From Bradyrhizobium sp. SRS-191 (lineage in GTDB: Bacteria > Pseudomonadota > Alphaproteobacteria > Rhizobiales > Xanthobacteraceae), in NCBI RefSeq assembly GCF_024586915.1, contig NZ_JANBVS010000001.1, positions 744,001 through 808,000 on the forward strand: 64,000 bases of DNA, read 5' to 3'. The translations under genes and the position numbers were made by a program. The stretch's first letter is position 1; each line of letters begins with the position of its first letter. The notes beneath the pieces were generated by a model. That model did no database searches. It was not told where the DNA came from and worked only from the letters and a program-made list of their open reading frames with translations. This document shows positions 36,917-45,276 of the stretch, piece after piece.

Positions 36917-38365
36917 ATGATGTCGTCTCCCCCTATCATCGTATGGTTTCGCGAGAGCCTGCGTCTATCTGACCACCCGGCGTTGTATACCGCGGCAACG
37001 TCCGGCACTCGCATCGTGTGTAGTTACGTTTACGATCAGGAGAGCCGCGGCATCCGTCCGCTTGGCGGCGCGACCAGATGGTGGCTCGCGCAATCGCTGC
37101 GTGTACTCCAGGCCGATCTCAAGGCGCTCGGAGCTGATCTCATCATCCGCCGGGGACCTGCCGCGAAGGTATTGAGCGAGCTTGCGCGCGAGACCAAAGC
37201 CGGCGCGGTGTATTGGAACGACGTCGCCCAGAGTGGACCGCGCACCGTCGCGGAACGCGTGGAAGCCGGGCTCAGCGAGATCGGCGTCACGTCGCGCGTG
37301 TTTGCCGACGATCTGCTGGTCGATCCCGCCGAGATGCGCGGCAAGGAAGGCCGCGGCCCGCGCGTGTTCACCCCGTTCTGGAAGCGTGTGCTGGCGCTGG
37401 GCGATCCGCCCAAGCCGTTGCCGATACCGGTGCGGCTGCCGCCGGTGCCGGACGTTGCGAGCCTTGCGGTCGACGAGCTGGCGTTGGAGCCGACCCGGCC
37501 GGATTGGGCGGGCGGCCTGCGCGCGACATGGCAGGCCGGCGAGCGCACGGCTCAGCGGCGGCTCGCCGACTTCCTCGAGAGGTCTGTCGCGAACTACGCG
37601 GCCGAGCGCGACCGTCCCGACATTGAAGCCACGTCGCGGCTGTCGCCGCATTTACGGTTCGGCGAAATCAGCCCGCGCCAGATCTTTCACGCGGCCCGCT
37701 TCGCGGCGGAGGAGCGCCCCGCTTTGGCGAAAGGGATCGACAAGTTTCTCAGCGAGGTCGGCTGGCGTGAGTTCAGCCGTCACCTGCTCTACAACAATCC
37801 CGACCTCGCGACCCGCAACCTGCAAGCCTCGTTCGACGCCTTTCCCTGGACCCAGGATGACGCGGCGCTGTCGGCCTGGCAGCGCGGCCAGACCGGCTAT
37901 CCGATCGTCGATGCCGGGATGCGCGAGCTGTGGCACACCGGCAGCATGCACAACCGCGTCCGCATGGTCGTGGCCTCGCTGCTGGTGAAGCACCTTCTGA
38001 TCGACTGGCGGCAGGGCGAGCAATGGTTCTGGGACACGCTGGTCGACGCCGATCCCGGCAGCAACCCCGCCAGCTGGCAGTGGGTCGCGGGCTCCGGCGC
38101 CGATGCGGCCCCCTATTTCCGCGTCTTCAATCCCGTGCTGCAGGGCGAGAAGTTCGATCCGGACGGCAGCTATGTGCGGCGCTGGGTTCCCGAACTCGCG
38201 CGACTGCCGGCCCGCCTGGTCCATCAACCCTGGGCAGCGAAGCCGCTCGAACTCGCCGAGGCGGGCGTGACGCTGGGACACACCTATCCGGCGCCGACGG
38301 TCGATCACAAGCATGGGCGCGAGCGTGCGCTGGCGGCCTATGCGAGCTTGCGCACAAGTGATTAG
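36917..38365 (+). CDS. phrB: Deoxyribodipyrimidine photo-lyase (class I)
   Basis: A 482-residue flavoprotein. The N-terminal Rossmann-like antenna domain has [16 protein letters not shown]. The FAD-binding helical domain has [33 protein letters not shown], the [45 protein letters not shown] core, and [30 protein letters not shown]. It repairs cyclobutane pyrimidine dimers in DNA using blue light. The length and motifs match CPD photolyases rather than (6-4) or CryB enzymes. Two adjacent ATGs (36917, 36920) could each serve as the start. Confidence 0.94.
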   Translation: MMSSPPIIVWFRESLRLSDHPALYTAATSGTRIVCSYVYDQESRGIRPLGGATRWWLAQSLRVLQADLKALGADLIIRRGPAAKVLSELARETKAGAVYWNDVAQSGPRTVAERVEAGLSEIGVTSRVFADDLLVDPAEMRGKEGRGPRVFTPFWKRVLALGDPPKPLPIPVRLPPVPDVASLAVDELALEPTRPDWAGGLRATWQAGERTAQRRLADFLERSVANYAAERDRPDIEATSRLSPHLRFGEISPRQIFHAARFAAEERPALAKGIDKFLSEVGWREFSRHLLYNNPDLATRNLQASFDAFPWTQDDAALSAWQRGQTGYPIVDAGMRELWHTGSMHNRVRMVVASLLVKHLLIDWRQGEQWFWDTLVDADPGSNPASWQWVAGSGADAAPYFRVFNPVLQGEKFDPDGSYVRRWVPELARLPARLVHQPWAAKPLELAEAGVTLGHTYPAPTVDHKHGRERALAAYASLRTSD

Positions 38366-38376
38366 TTGCGCTCGCT

Positions 38377-38404
38377 TTGACAGCACGGAGAATCCAGCTA
38401 TCGT
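38377..38404 (+). promoter_or_regulatory. Sigma-70-type promoter for the histone-H1-like gene
   Basis: TTGACA (38377-38382), 16 bases, TATCGT (38399-38404). It starts 12 bases after the photolyase stop and would begin transcription about 24 bases before the ATG at 38436. Confidence 0.55.
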
Positions 38405-38435
38405 CATCGGGTTTCCAACACATCGGGGGACCGAT

Positions 38436-38726
38436 ATGGATGACACCACACTCACCGACCCGACCATCGCCGCACCGAGCACCCCGCCCGAGGCCGCGAC
38501 GGATCCAATGACTGCCGCGGCGCCGAAGGCGAAGCGGGCTTCGAAGAAGGCGGCCAAGAAGACTGCCAAGGCAGCACCCAAGCGGGCCGCCGCCAAGGCC
38601 AAGAAGGTCGCCACCAAGAAGTCGGCCAAGAAAACCGCAAAGAAGACCGTGAAGAAGGCCGCCAAGAAGACGGCAAAGAAGGCCACAAAGAAAGCGGCCA
38701 AGAAGACGAAGAAGGCCAAGCGCTGA
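38436..38726 (+). CDS. Histone H1-like Lys/Ala-rich protein
   Basis: A 96-residue protein. The first 25 residues are acidic and Thr/Pro-rich (DDTTLTDPTIAAPSTPPE). The rest is almost only Lys, Ala and Thr in KKAAKKTAKAA-type repeats, ending KKTKKAKR. Such proteins resemble the C-terminal tail of histone H1 and bacterial Hc1/AlgP-like proteins that bind DNA without sequence preference. A GGGGGA ribosome site supports the ATG at 38436. It has its own promoter and a terminator at 38748-38765, so it is a single transcript. Repeats of AAGAAG and GCCAAG units make length variation between strains likely. Confidence 0.85.
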   Translation: MDDTTLTDPTIAAPSTPPEAATDPMTAAAPKAKRASKKAAKKTAKAAPKRAAAKAKKVATKKSAKKTAKKTVKKAAKKTAKKATKKAAKKTKKAKR

Positions 38727-38747
38727 TTATGCTTGGTGCGGCCTGAG

Positions 38748-38765
38748 GGCGAACGATCGCCTTTT
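38748..38765 (+). terminator. Rho-independent terminator after the H1-like gene
   Basis: GGCGA, four bases, TCGCC followed by TTTT. The short stem lies 21 bases after the stop. Confidence 0.65.
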
Positions 38766-38778
38766 CCGGCCGGTTCGG

Positions 38779-38830
38779 CGAAACAATCCAGTGCCCGGTC
38801 GTGGGGACAATCTGGCGCTGGATTGTTTCG
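38779..38830. repeat. 13-bp inverted repeat
   Basis: CGAAACAATCCAG (38779-38791) and CTGGATTGTTTCG (38818-38830) are perfect complements. The AATCCAG/CTGGATT core recalls the CGTCATTGCGAG-class repeat, but the outer sequence differs. Confidence 0.65.
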
Positions 38831-38945
38831 TGCGTTTGTCCGGCCTTGATGCCGCGGCAGTCCGCGGCTAGTGCAGGCTGGAACATATTTCCCATAGCCG
38901 CCTTAGCCCCTCCCGGATTGCGGGAGATGCGACACCGAGGCGCGG

Positions 38946-41255
38946 ATGGGGCAAGGGCAGCGTGGGCGCCGGCTGATCGAGCGCTGGCCGTTCGGAAGGT
39001 GGTGGCCACCACTGGTCTGGACCGGCCTGCTTGTGGCCCTGCCCATCTCTGCAGCCCACGCCGAGGCTGGCGCAGGCGGTCACGGCTCCGAAGTGCTGCT
39101 GCTGATCCAGGTCGCGCTTCTGATCGGCGTCGGCCGCGGCCTCGGCGAGCTGATGCAGCGCATCGGCCAGCCCTCGGTGCTTGGCGAGCTCTTGGGCGGC
39201 CTGCTGCTCGGACCCTCGCTACTGGGCTGGCTGTGGCCGTCGGCCCAAGCCGCGATCTTCCCCCACGAGCCGGCCCAGCAGGCCATGATCGAGGGCCTCG
39301 CACAGTTCGGCATCCTGTTGCTGCTCCTGCTCACAGGCATGGAGGTCGACCTCAAGCTGGTGCGCAAAGTCGGCCGCCCCGCTTTGACCGTCTCGGTGTT
39401 CGGCATCGCCGTCCCCTTCGCCTGCGGCTTTGCACTCGGCCAATGGATGCCGGAGATGCTGCTGCCGCATCCCGAGGCGCGGCTGGTAGCGTCGCTGTTC
39501 CTCGGCACGGCGCTGTCGATCTCATCGGTCAAGATCGTCGCCGTCGTCGTGCGCGAGATGAATTTCATGCGCCGCAACGTCGGCCAGATCATCGTGGCCT
39601 CGGCGATCATCGACGACACGCTGGGCTGGATCATCATCGCCGTGATCTTCAGCCTCGCCTCCCGCGGCAGTCTCGACCTGCGCGGCATCGGACAATCCGT
39701 GCTGGGGACGCTGGTATTCCTCGGTCTCAGCTTCACGATCGGACGGCGCCTGGTATCGATCCTGATCCGCCTTGCCAATGATCACCTGGTCAGCGCCTCG
39801 CCCGTCGTCACCGTCATCCTGCTGACGATGAGCGTGATGGCCCTCATCACGCACCTGATCGGCGTGCACACGGTGCTCGGCGCATTCGTCACCGGCGTGC
39901 TGGTGGGAGATTCCCCGATCCTGACGCGACAGATCGACGAGCGGCTGCGCGGCCTGATCACCAGCCTGTTCATGCCGGTCTTCTTCGGCCTGGCCGGGCT
40001 CGGCACCGACCTCACCCAGCTCCACACCCCCGAGCTGCTGCTCTTCACCGCCGGGCTCATTGTCATCGCAAGCCTCGGCAAGTTTGCGGGCGCGCTGGCC
40101 GGCGGCAAGCTTGGTGGGCTGACGCGGGGCGAGTCGCTGGCGCTGGCCAGCGGCATGAATGCGCGCGGCTCGACCGAGGTCATCATCGCCTCCATCGGGC
40201 TGTCGATCGGCGTGCTCAGCCAGCCGCTGTTCACGATGATCGTCACCATGGCGATCCTCACCACCCTGGCGATGCCGCCGATGCTACGGGCTGCCCTGCG
40301 CCGGCTGCCGCCGGACCGCTCGGAGCAGGCCCGGCTCGAGCGCGAGGCGCATGAGCGCAGCGGCTTCGTCGGCGGCCTCGAGCGGCTGCTGCTGGCCGCG
40401 GACGATAGCAGCAGCGGCCGGCTTGCCGCTCGCATCGCCGGGCTCCTGGCCGGCCCTGGCGGACGTCCTGTCACGGTGCTCGACGTGGAAGACATCCGGC
40501 ACGCAGCCCGGGCCTCGGTCGAAGGCCCTTCGCAGTCCGAGGCGGTCGTCAAGGACGCTGCACAGCAAGGCGCTCAGCGGACCGAGAGCGATGTCGACGT
40601 CGACGTGACCACGCTCACACCGACCACGGGCCTGCGCGAGGCGGTTGAAGGCGAGGCGCGCAAGGGCTTCGACCTGTTGCTGATCGGTCTCGAGGACGGC
40701 CTGACACCGCGGGGCCGGTTCAGTGAGGCCTGCGAGGAGATCGCGTCGGGCTTCAACGGTCCGCTCGCGCTGGCTCTTGCGCCGGCGGCAGCGTCCGACG
40801 TTCCGGCGCCGCAGCACGATGCCTGCATTCTGGTGCCCGTGTCCGGGCGCGGCGCCTCGCGTGGCGGCGCCGAGGTGGCGATTGCGCTGGCGCATGTCGG
40901 GCCTGCCCGGCTGCATCTGCTCTATGTCTCCACGACGCAGGGCAGCGCCGGAGAGCAGCGTACCGACGAGAAGGACCGCGCCGACCAGGTTCTCGCGGAC
41001 AATGCGGCGGCCGCCCGCCGGTACGACCTCGAAGTGACGATGGCCGTGGCCGATGCCCATGCCGGGCCTGATATCGCCATCCTGGCCGAAGCGTCGAACA
41101 TCAGGGCTGACCTGATCGTCCTCGGCGTCGACCGCCTGCAGGGCGCGGCCCTCGACTTCGGCGCCATGATCGCCGCGGTCCTCGCCGCGTCGGAGGTGCC
41201 GGTGCTCGTGGTCTCAGCAGGAACGAGCCCCGCAGCGCCGCGCAGCAATCCCTGA
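38946..41255 (+). CDS. CPA2-type cation:proton antiporter with cytosolic USP-like tail
   Basis: A 769-residue protein. After a hydrophobic leader (about residues 24-40) comes a Na+/H+ exchanger domain of about twelve helices. Marks are GELMQRIGQPSVLGELLGGLLLGPSLLG, LLLLLLTGMEVDLKLVRKVGRPAL, SSVKIVAVVVREM, and IVASAIIDDTLGWIIIAVIF with the paired Asp residues. FVTGVLVGDSP and SGMNARGSTEVIIASIGLSIGVLS follow. The last 280 residues are soluble and contain two universal-stress-like segments (PVTVLDVEDIRHAARASV onward, and ACILVPVSGRGASRGG to VPVLVVSAG). This layout resembles Kef/CHX transporters. It exchanges a monovalent cation for protons at the inner membrane, and the tail may sense nucleotides. 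No KTN domain is seen. Confidence 0.86.
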   Translation: MGQGQRGRRLIERWPFGRWWPPLVWTGLLVALPISAAHAEAGAGGHGSEVLLLIQVALLIGVGRGLGELMQRIGQPSVLGELLGGLLLGPSLLGWLWPSAQAAIFPHEPAQQAMIEGLAQFGILLLLLLTGMEVDLKLVRKVGRPALTVSVFGIAVPFACGFALGQWMPEMLLPHPEARLVASLFLGTALSISSVKIVAVVVREMNFMRRNVGQIIVASAIIDDTLGWIIIAVIFSLASRGSLDLRGIGQSVLGTLVFLGLSFTIGRRLVSILIRLANDHLVSASPVVTVILLTMSVMALITHLIGVHTVLGAFVTGVLVGDSPILTRQIDERLRGLITSLFMPVFFGLAGLGTDLTQLHTPELLLFTAGLIVIASLGKFAGALAGGKLGGLTRGESLALASGMNARGSTEVIIASIGLSIGVLSQPLFTMIVTMAILTTLAMPPMLRAALRRLPPDRSEQARLEREAHERSGFVGGLERLLLAADDSSSGRLAARIAGLLAGPGGRPVTVLDVEDIRHAARASVEGPSQSEAVVKDAAQQGAQRTESDVDVDVTTLTPTTGLREAVEGEARKGFDLLLIGLEDGLTPRGRFSEACEEIASGFNGPLALALAPAAASDVPAPQHDACILVPVSGRGASRGGAEVAIALAHVGPARLHLLYVSTTQGSAGEQRTDEKDRADQVLADNAAAARRYDLEVTMAVADAHAGPDIAILAEASNIRADLIVLGVDRLQGAALDFGAMIAAVLAASEVPVLVVSAGTSPAAPRSNP

Positions 41256-41271
41256 CCGCGCGAGGGACAGC

Positions 41272-41715
41272 TTACCAGGAGTCCGGACAGGGATCGACGA
41301 TCTTCCAGAGGTCGGTGCCATTCGTGATCCGCTTCATCTCGGTGGTGAGCCCGCCGTTGCGCCGGATCCACTCCTTCACCGTCTCGGGATAAAAGGACAT
41401 CAGCTCGGACGTGCCCTCAAAGCTGGTGACCTTGATGCCGAAGGTGAAGGCCTTGTCGTAATAGGCCTGGTGAAAGCCGAGGCTCGCTTTGGGCGTGACG
41501 CAGATCCTGTTGAGCGGCACGATGCCGAAGACCAGCGTGCAGGCCGAATTGCAGATGCCGTCGATGATCACGCGCTGGCGCGTGTCCCGGATATGCTGGT
41601 ATTTGGCCTTGTACTCTTCGATGTAACCGCCGTGATCGCGTGTGATGTGCAGATCCGCACGCGCCGGGGTCGCGGCGACCAGCAAAAGCACGACGCAGGG
41701 GATCAGGCGGTTCAT
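41272..41715 (-). CDS. Secreted small protein with reduced ClpP-like motif
   Basis: A 147-residue protein with a signal peptide (about residues 1-20, cleavage after ARA). The core RVIIDGICNSACTLVFGIVPLNRICVTPKASLGFHQAYYDK has the Ser (in NSACT) and His (in GFHQA) spacing seen in COG3904-type periplasmic ClpP-like proteins, which are otherwise longer. The C-terminus (YPETVKEWIRRNGGL) is conserved in rhizobial relatives I recall. Whether it is a protease is not established. The ATG at 41715 is chosen over an upstream start at 41760 because the signal peptide begins there. It converges on the antiporter gene. Confidence 0.72.
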   Translation of the reverse strand: MNRLIPCVVLLLVAATPARADLHITRDHGGYIEEYKAKYQHIRDTRQRVIIDGICNSACTLVFGIVPLNRICVTPKASLGFHQAYYDKAFTFGIKVTSFEGTSELMSFYPETVKEWIRRNGGLTTEMKRITNGTDLWKIVDPCPDSW

Positions 41716-41927
41716 CGGCGGGGCGGAAGACTTGGTCTCATCTGGGCGGAGCTGCAACAAGGCACCGGAGACCCACAGCAGCGCCCCGACCCTGTCACGG
41801 ATTCGTTAAGCCTGCGGAAAAGGCCAAAATTTTGACAGAACGGCCGCTTTGACGCACCTTTTCCGACGCTTCGAAGTTAGATTGTCGGTCCAATACCTCG
41901 CCTTACCGGCGGTTTCGGAGAAAAGAC

Positions 41928-42191
41928 ATGAGCAAGCTCGCATCATCAGCCATCGCCTTGATCCTGGCCGCTGCCGCTCTCGCCCCCGTCGCATCGGAAG
42001 CCCGTGGCCATCATCGGCATCACCGCCACCATCACCACGGCCTGCCCTACGCGATCAGCTTCCTTCACAATTATGGTCCAGGCCCGCTGCCGGGCACCTT
42101 TGGGTTCTATGACGGGCCGTCGACCAACCACTGCTACCAGAGCGCGGCGGCCTATATCGGCCAGGACCACCGCCGGCATCCCTGCTTCTAA
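41928..42191 (+). CDS. Secreted His-rich small protein
   Basis: An 87-residue protein with a signal peptide (about residues 1-25, SKLASSAIALILAAAALAPVASEARG). A histidine block follows (HHRHHRHHHHG, eight His in ten residues), then a short mature domain with two cysteines (HCYQSAAAYIG and the final CF). The His block and the terminal cysteine suggest periplasmic metal binding, but no function is known. GGAGAAAAG supports the start. It lies upstream of tRNA-Arg on the same strand. Confidence 0.72.
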   Translation: MSKLASSAIALILAAAALAPVASEARGHHRHHRHHHHGLPYAISFLHNYGPGPLPGTFGFYDGPSTNHCYQSAAAYIGQDHRRHPCF

Positions 42192-42301
42192 GGCCGCTGC
42201 AGCGGGAGCATCCTCAGGCGGCATGAGAACGCCCCACGGAGGCTGGCCTTGGCCGTACAAGTCTGATATCCGGATTCGTGCGGATGACCGTCCGTCAGCA
42301 C

Positions 42302-42378
42302 GCGCTCGTAGCTCAGCTGGATAGAGCATCGGATTTCGATTCCGAGGGTCGGGAGTTCGAATCTCTCCGAGCGCGCCA
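42302..42378 (+). tRNA. tRNA-Arg (anticodon TCG)
   Basis: The 77-base cloverleaf has acceptor stem GCGCTCG/CGAGCGC, D arm GCTC...GAGC and anticodon stem TCGGA/TCCGA. The loop TTTCGAT gives anticodon TCG, which reads CGA. The T arm is GGGAG-TTCGAAT-CTCTC, then discriminator G and an encoded CCA (42376-42378). Confidence 0.96.
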
Positions 42379-42425
42379 GGCCTTGTTCTGGTGGCGCTGT
42401 GCGTCAGACTGCCGCCTGCTCCGGA

Positions 42426-43634
42426 ATGCCAGGACGATATCTCCACGTGAATGATCAGCGGTTCATCGGTTCACTCACCGGCCTGCGCTTTATCGCCGCT
42501 GCGACGGTCGCAATCGGGCATGGCGCGCCGTCCCTGGGGTACGGCTGGCCGGCGCAGCTGATCGCCCAGGTCAGCAGCATCGGCATGACCATGTTCTTCG
42601 TGCTGAGCGGCTTCGTCCTCTGGCTCAATTACGCCCGACGTTTCCAGAAGCAGCCGGTGGCAGGCGCTCTTCATGAGTTCGCGATCGCGCGCTTCGCCCG
42701 GTTGTATCCCATGTACGCCGTCATCGTCATTGCCATCGTCACATACCTGATGATCGCCCGGGGGCTCTCAGCCCCCTCTCTCGGCTTCATCCTGACGATG
42801 ACACAGGCCTGGTTTCCGGTGCAGAACGGCACGATGCTGGTCGCGGTCGTCCCGTCGCTGCAGCACCTCTGGTCGATCAGCGTCGAGCTGTTCTTCTATC
42901 TGCTGTTTCCGTTCGTCTGTTTCCTGCTGGCGGGCATCACCCGCCTGTCGACGATGATATGGCTCGCGGTCGCGAATATTCTCGCCTTCGCGCTGACCAT
43001 CGCTGCCTTTTTCACGTTCGGTCCGACGGTCCTTCAAGCTGTCGTGCCGAGCCTCCAGCACGACGGAATGCAGTGGCTCACCTATTACGCACCCTACCTT
43101 CACGTGGCGCAGTTTCTGGCGGGGTGCTTCGCGGCGATGATCTACCAGAACCGTGCTCTCGCCCAGCCTCGTCCTACAGAGCTCCGCCTCGTGACCTTGC
43201 TGTTCTGGCTGTCACTCGCGGGCCTGGTCTGCGCACCCGTGCTGCTGTTCGTGCAGCCGCGCCTGCCCGGCTTGTCGTTCTCGACCGAGCTCGCCGTGCG
43301 GCTGATCGAGATTGCCGCGTTCTCGATCCTCTTCGTCGCAACCAGCCGTTACGGCCGTGCTCGCTGGCTGTCATCCCGGGCTTTGATCATCGGCGGAGAA
43401 TGCAGCTATTCGATCTACCTGCTGCACCCTTTCCTGATCCGCCTGGCGATGATCGGCAAGTCCGACCAGCCAGGCTTTATCGAGCTGGCGATCCGGCTGG
43501 CCCTGTTCGTTGGGATTGCGACAACGGTCGCCTTGATCACCTATATGCTCATCGAGTCCCCTGGACGAGCGTGGATCCGGCGAGCGTTGGGGACCAGCGC
43601 GCCGCGTGAGGTGATCCAAGCCAAAGTGAGCTGA
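42426..43634 (+). CDS. Acyltransferase-3 (AT3) family membrane protein
   Basis: About 402 residues with ten or more membrane helices. It has the AT3 opening SLTGLRFIAAATVAIGHGAP (conserved Arg and His), FFVLSGFVLWLNYARR, FAIARFARLYPMYAV, and HLWSISVELFFYLLFPFVCFLL. It ends with GGECSYSIYLLHPFLIRL. Family members transfer acyl groups such as acetyl to surface sugars, Nod factors or antibiotics at the inner membrane. The start is uncertain: GTG 42399, ATG 42426 or GTG 42447. It follows tRNA-Arg closely and has no polysaccharide genes nearby, so the acceptor is unknown. Confidence 0.85.
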   Translation: MPGRYLHVNDQRFIGSLTGLRFIAAATVAIGHGAPSLGYGWPAQLIAQVSSIGMTMFFVLSGFVLWLNYARRFQKQPVAGALHEFAIARFARLYPMYAVIVIAIVTYLMIARGLSAPSLGFILTMTQAWFPVQNGTMLVAVVPSLQHLWSISVELFFYLLFPFVCFLLAGITRLSTMIWLAVANILAFALTIAAFFTFGPTVLQAVVPSLQHDGMQWLTYYAPYLHVAQFLAGCFAAMIYQNRALAQPRPTELRLVTLLFWLSLAGLVCAPVLLFVQPRLPGLSFSTELAVRLIEIAAFSILFVATSRYGRARWLSSRALIIGGECSYSIYLLHPFLIRLAMIGKSDQPGFIELAIRLALFVGIATTVALITYMLIESPGRAWIRRALGTSAPREVIQAKVS

Positions 43635-43778
43635 GCTTGGAAGGTGGCCGCCCGACCGATCTCAACAACCAAACATCGGCCCGATAATACCTCCGATTTA
43701 TTCGGAACATTTTGCGCGCATTTAAGGAGATTACCGCCAGTCTCGCGGGCATCCGACCTCGGAGCATGGGAGGCAACA

Positions 43779-43961
43779 GTGATTGTTCAGATCAAGGCGG
43801 TATGCGAAGTCAACGGCTCGGTGCTTGCGGCTACGAGCTTCGACGACACCAATGACGGCGCCCGGGCAACGGCGGTCATTGCACTGCTGGAGCAGGTGCT
43901 GGCTCACTCGGAAGATGCCGCCAATCAGCGACTGTTCACGCTGGACATCCAGACCCTTTAG
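43779..43961 (+). CDS. Small hypothetical protein (60 aa)
   Basis: It starts at GTG 43779 with GGGAGGC upstream. The product reads IVQIKAVCEVNGSVLAATSF, then DDTNDGARATAVIALLEQVL and a polar end. The strand-helix pattern is compact, with one cysteine and no signal peptide. Codon use is coding-like, and the ribosome site is strong. It is an orphan to me, lying between the acyltransferase and a convergent Cys-rich protein gene. Confidence 0.5.
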   Translation: MIVQIKAVCEVNGSVLAATSFDDTNDGARATAVIALLEQVLAHSEDAANQRLFTLDIQTL

Positions 43962-44046
43962 CTCCGCGTCTCGGGCCGCTCCCTGAGTTCGAGCCGCGGT
44001 CCTGCTTGCCAAAGATCCATTCCGCTCTGCGTGATGGACGCTTTGG

Positions 44047-44286
44047 TCACTTGATGATGCAGGCCCTTGCTTGCCGGCTCCACTTGAATGCTGCGCCGCA
44101 TGGCGGCCTCGGCCGCGCACCTGCAGGGCACTCATTCCACACGGGAGCTCCCGCCTCCCAGCCATTCACCACGCAGCCGCCATTCGGCGCGACATGACAG
44201 CCCGGACCACAGGATTCGTTGGCAAGCGTGGGGCCCGCTGGTGCCGCGATGGCCATGAGCAACATGACGGGATACACGAGCCTCAT
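44047..44286 (-). CDS. Secreted Cys-rich small protein
   Basis: A 79-residue protein with a signal peptide (about residues 1-22, RLVYPVMLLMAIAAPAGPTLAN). The mature part has six cysteines: SCGPGCHVAPNGGCVVNGW, NECPAGARPRPPCGAAF and ACIIK. The SCGPGCH-GGC pattern resembles Gly/Cys-rich small secreted proteins common in Bradyrhizobium. The cysteines suggest disulphides or metal binding in the periplasm. No partner gene is adjacent. The function is unknown. Confidence 0.65.
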   Translation of the reverse strand: MRLVYPVMLLMAIAAPAGPTLANESCGPGCHVAPNGGCVVNGWEAGAPVWNECPAGARPRPPCGAAFKWSRQARACIIK

Positions 44287-44508
44287 TGCTTCACTCCATT
44301 TGCACCGTCTCGGCAGCTAAAGCTCGGCGCGGCTGAAAGCCACCGGTGAAAACATCGATCGTCCGGCTCCGTTCCCCCCGGGCAGGCAGCGGCCCCGCTC
44401 GAAACGACGCGGCTGAAGCACGCGCTTTTCGATATGCCCTACGGTGCTGTGACGAAACACCGCGCAGCAATCACGAACCGGCCTCGTTCTTTGCACGACT
44501 ACGCCACA

Positions 44509-44575
44509 AGCCCCCGCCGAAATGGGTCAAGCGGCCGGAAGGTTTTCACCATATTCGACGGAGATGGCGGGGGCT
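44509..44575. repeat. Long-loop inverted repeat in a 412-bp gap
   Basis: AGCCCCCGCC (44509-44518) and GGCGGGGGCT (44566-44575) pair perfectly across a 47-base loop. The gap 44287-44698 holds no gene I can support; this is its only clear structure. It may be a decayed mobile repeat. Confidence 0.55.
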
Positions 44576-44698
44576 GGGCGGCGCCGAAAGCTAAAAGTCA
44601 TATCTCGACATCAAACGTAACGAAAAGAACCGATTTCCACCGCGAAGCGGCGACAGCTTCGGGCGGATTGGGGCGAAGCGCTCAAACAGGTCGACATC

Positions 44699-44887
44699 AT
44701 GGTTCGAAAATTCACTGCACGCGAAGTCATCGCCAGATCGTACCCCAGTTGGGATTACGCCATGGCCGACCGTCTCATCGCTTGGCTCGATCATTGCGGG
44801 TACGAAATCGTCGAAAAGAGGCCGGAGCTTGATGCCCCAGCGCTCTCGGCCGACGGGTTGCAGCCGAACGTTGTCAACGCCTGCTGA
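44699..44887 (+). CDS. Small orphan protein, first of a tandem duplicate pair (62 aa)
   Basis: The conserved core, shared with the gene at 45024, is TAREVIARSYPSWDYAMADRL, continuing IAWLDHCGYEIVEK. It is Trp/Tyr-rich and looks like a compact helical domain. The tail (RPELDAPALSADGLQPNVVNAC) is unrelated to the partner's. No signal peptide is present. The ribosome site (CAGGTCGAC) is weak. The close similarity in tandem indicates a recent or conserved duplication. I do not recognise the family. Confidence 0.65.
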   Translation: MVRKFTAREVIARSYPSWDYAMADRLIAWLDHCGYEIVEKRPELDAPALSADGLQPNVVNAC

Positions 44888-44937
44888 CCAGGACCGTCCC
44901 TGGCGCTCGCAAGCCGGCCCTCTTGGGCGCGAAGCCA

Positions 44938-44962
44938 GGAACGGGCTGGAGCCCCCAGTGTT
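44938..44962 (+). promoter_or_regulatory. Possible EcfG-like promoter before the second duplicate
   Basis: GGAAC, 16 bases, TGTT; one base from consensus. It lies 60 bases before the ATG at 45024. Confidence 0.35.
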
Positions 44963-45023
44963 GAACGAGGTACGCTGGACGCCGAATTGAATCGGCGTGT
45001 CAGGTGAGATCAAAGGAGGACGA

Positions 45024-45218
45024 ATGTCTCGCAAGCTCACACCGCGTCAAGTGATCGCCCGTTCCTACCCGACCTGGGACTACGCGATGGCCGACCGTCT
45101 CATCGCCTGGCTGGAAGATTGCGGCTACGAGATCGTGGAAAAAGAGGCCGTGCACCGCGACGCCAGCCTGGTACCGGATGCGCCGGAAACGACATCGTCA
45201 CTCGAAAGCACGCATTGA
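45024..45218 (+). CDS. Small orphan protein, second of a tandem duplicate pair (64 aa)
   Basis: It starts at ATG 45024 after an excellent AAGGAGGA ribosome site; the longer frame from 44997 is rejected. The core TPRQVIARSYPTWDYAMADR and LIAWLEDCGYEIVEK differs from the first copy at only a few residues, while the C-termini differ. A near-consensus EcfG-type element upstream suggests stress induction. It is cytosolic by absence of a signal. The function is unknown. Confidence 0.72.
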   Translation: MSRKLTPRQVIARSYPTWDYAMADRLIAWLEDCGYEIVEKEAVHRDASLVPDAPETTSSLESTH

Positions 45219-45276
45219 TCCCGCTCGCGGTCGACGGAGCGAGATCATTGACGTCTCACTTGAATGGGCCGGCGGC

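Noticed and set aside
42302..43634. tRNA-Arg as the attachment site of an integrated island
   Set aside because: No integrase and no second copy of the tRNA 3' end were found within the window; only the atypical gene content supports it.
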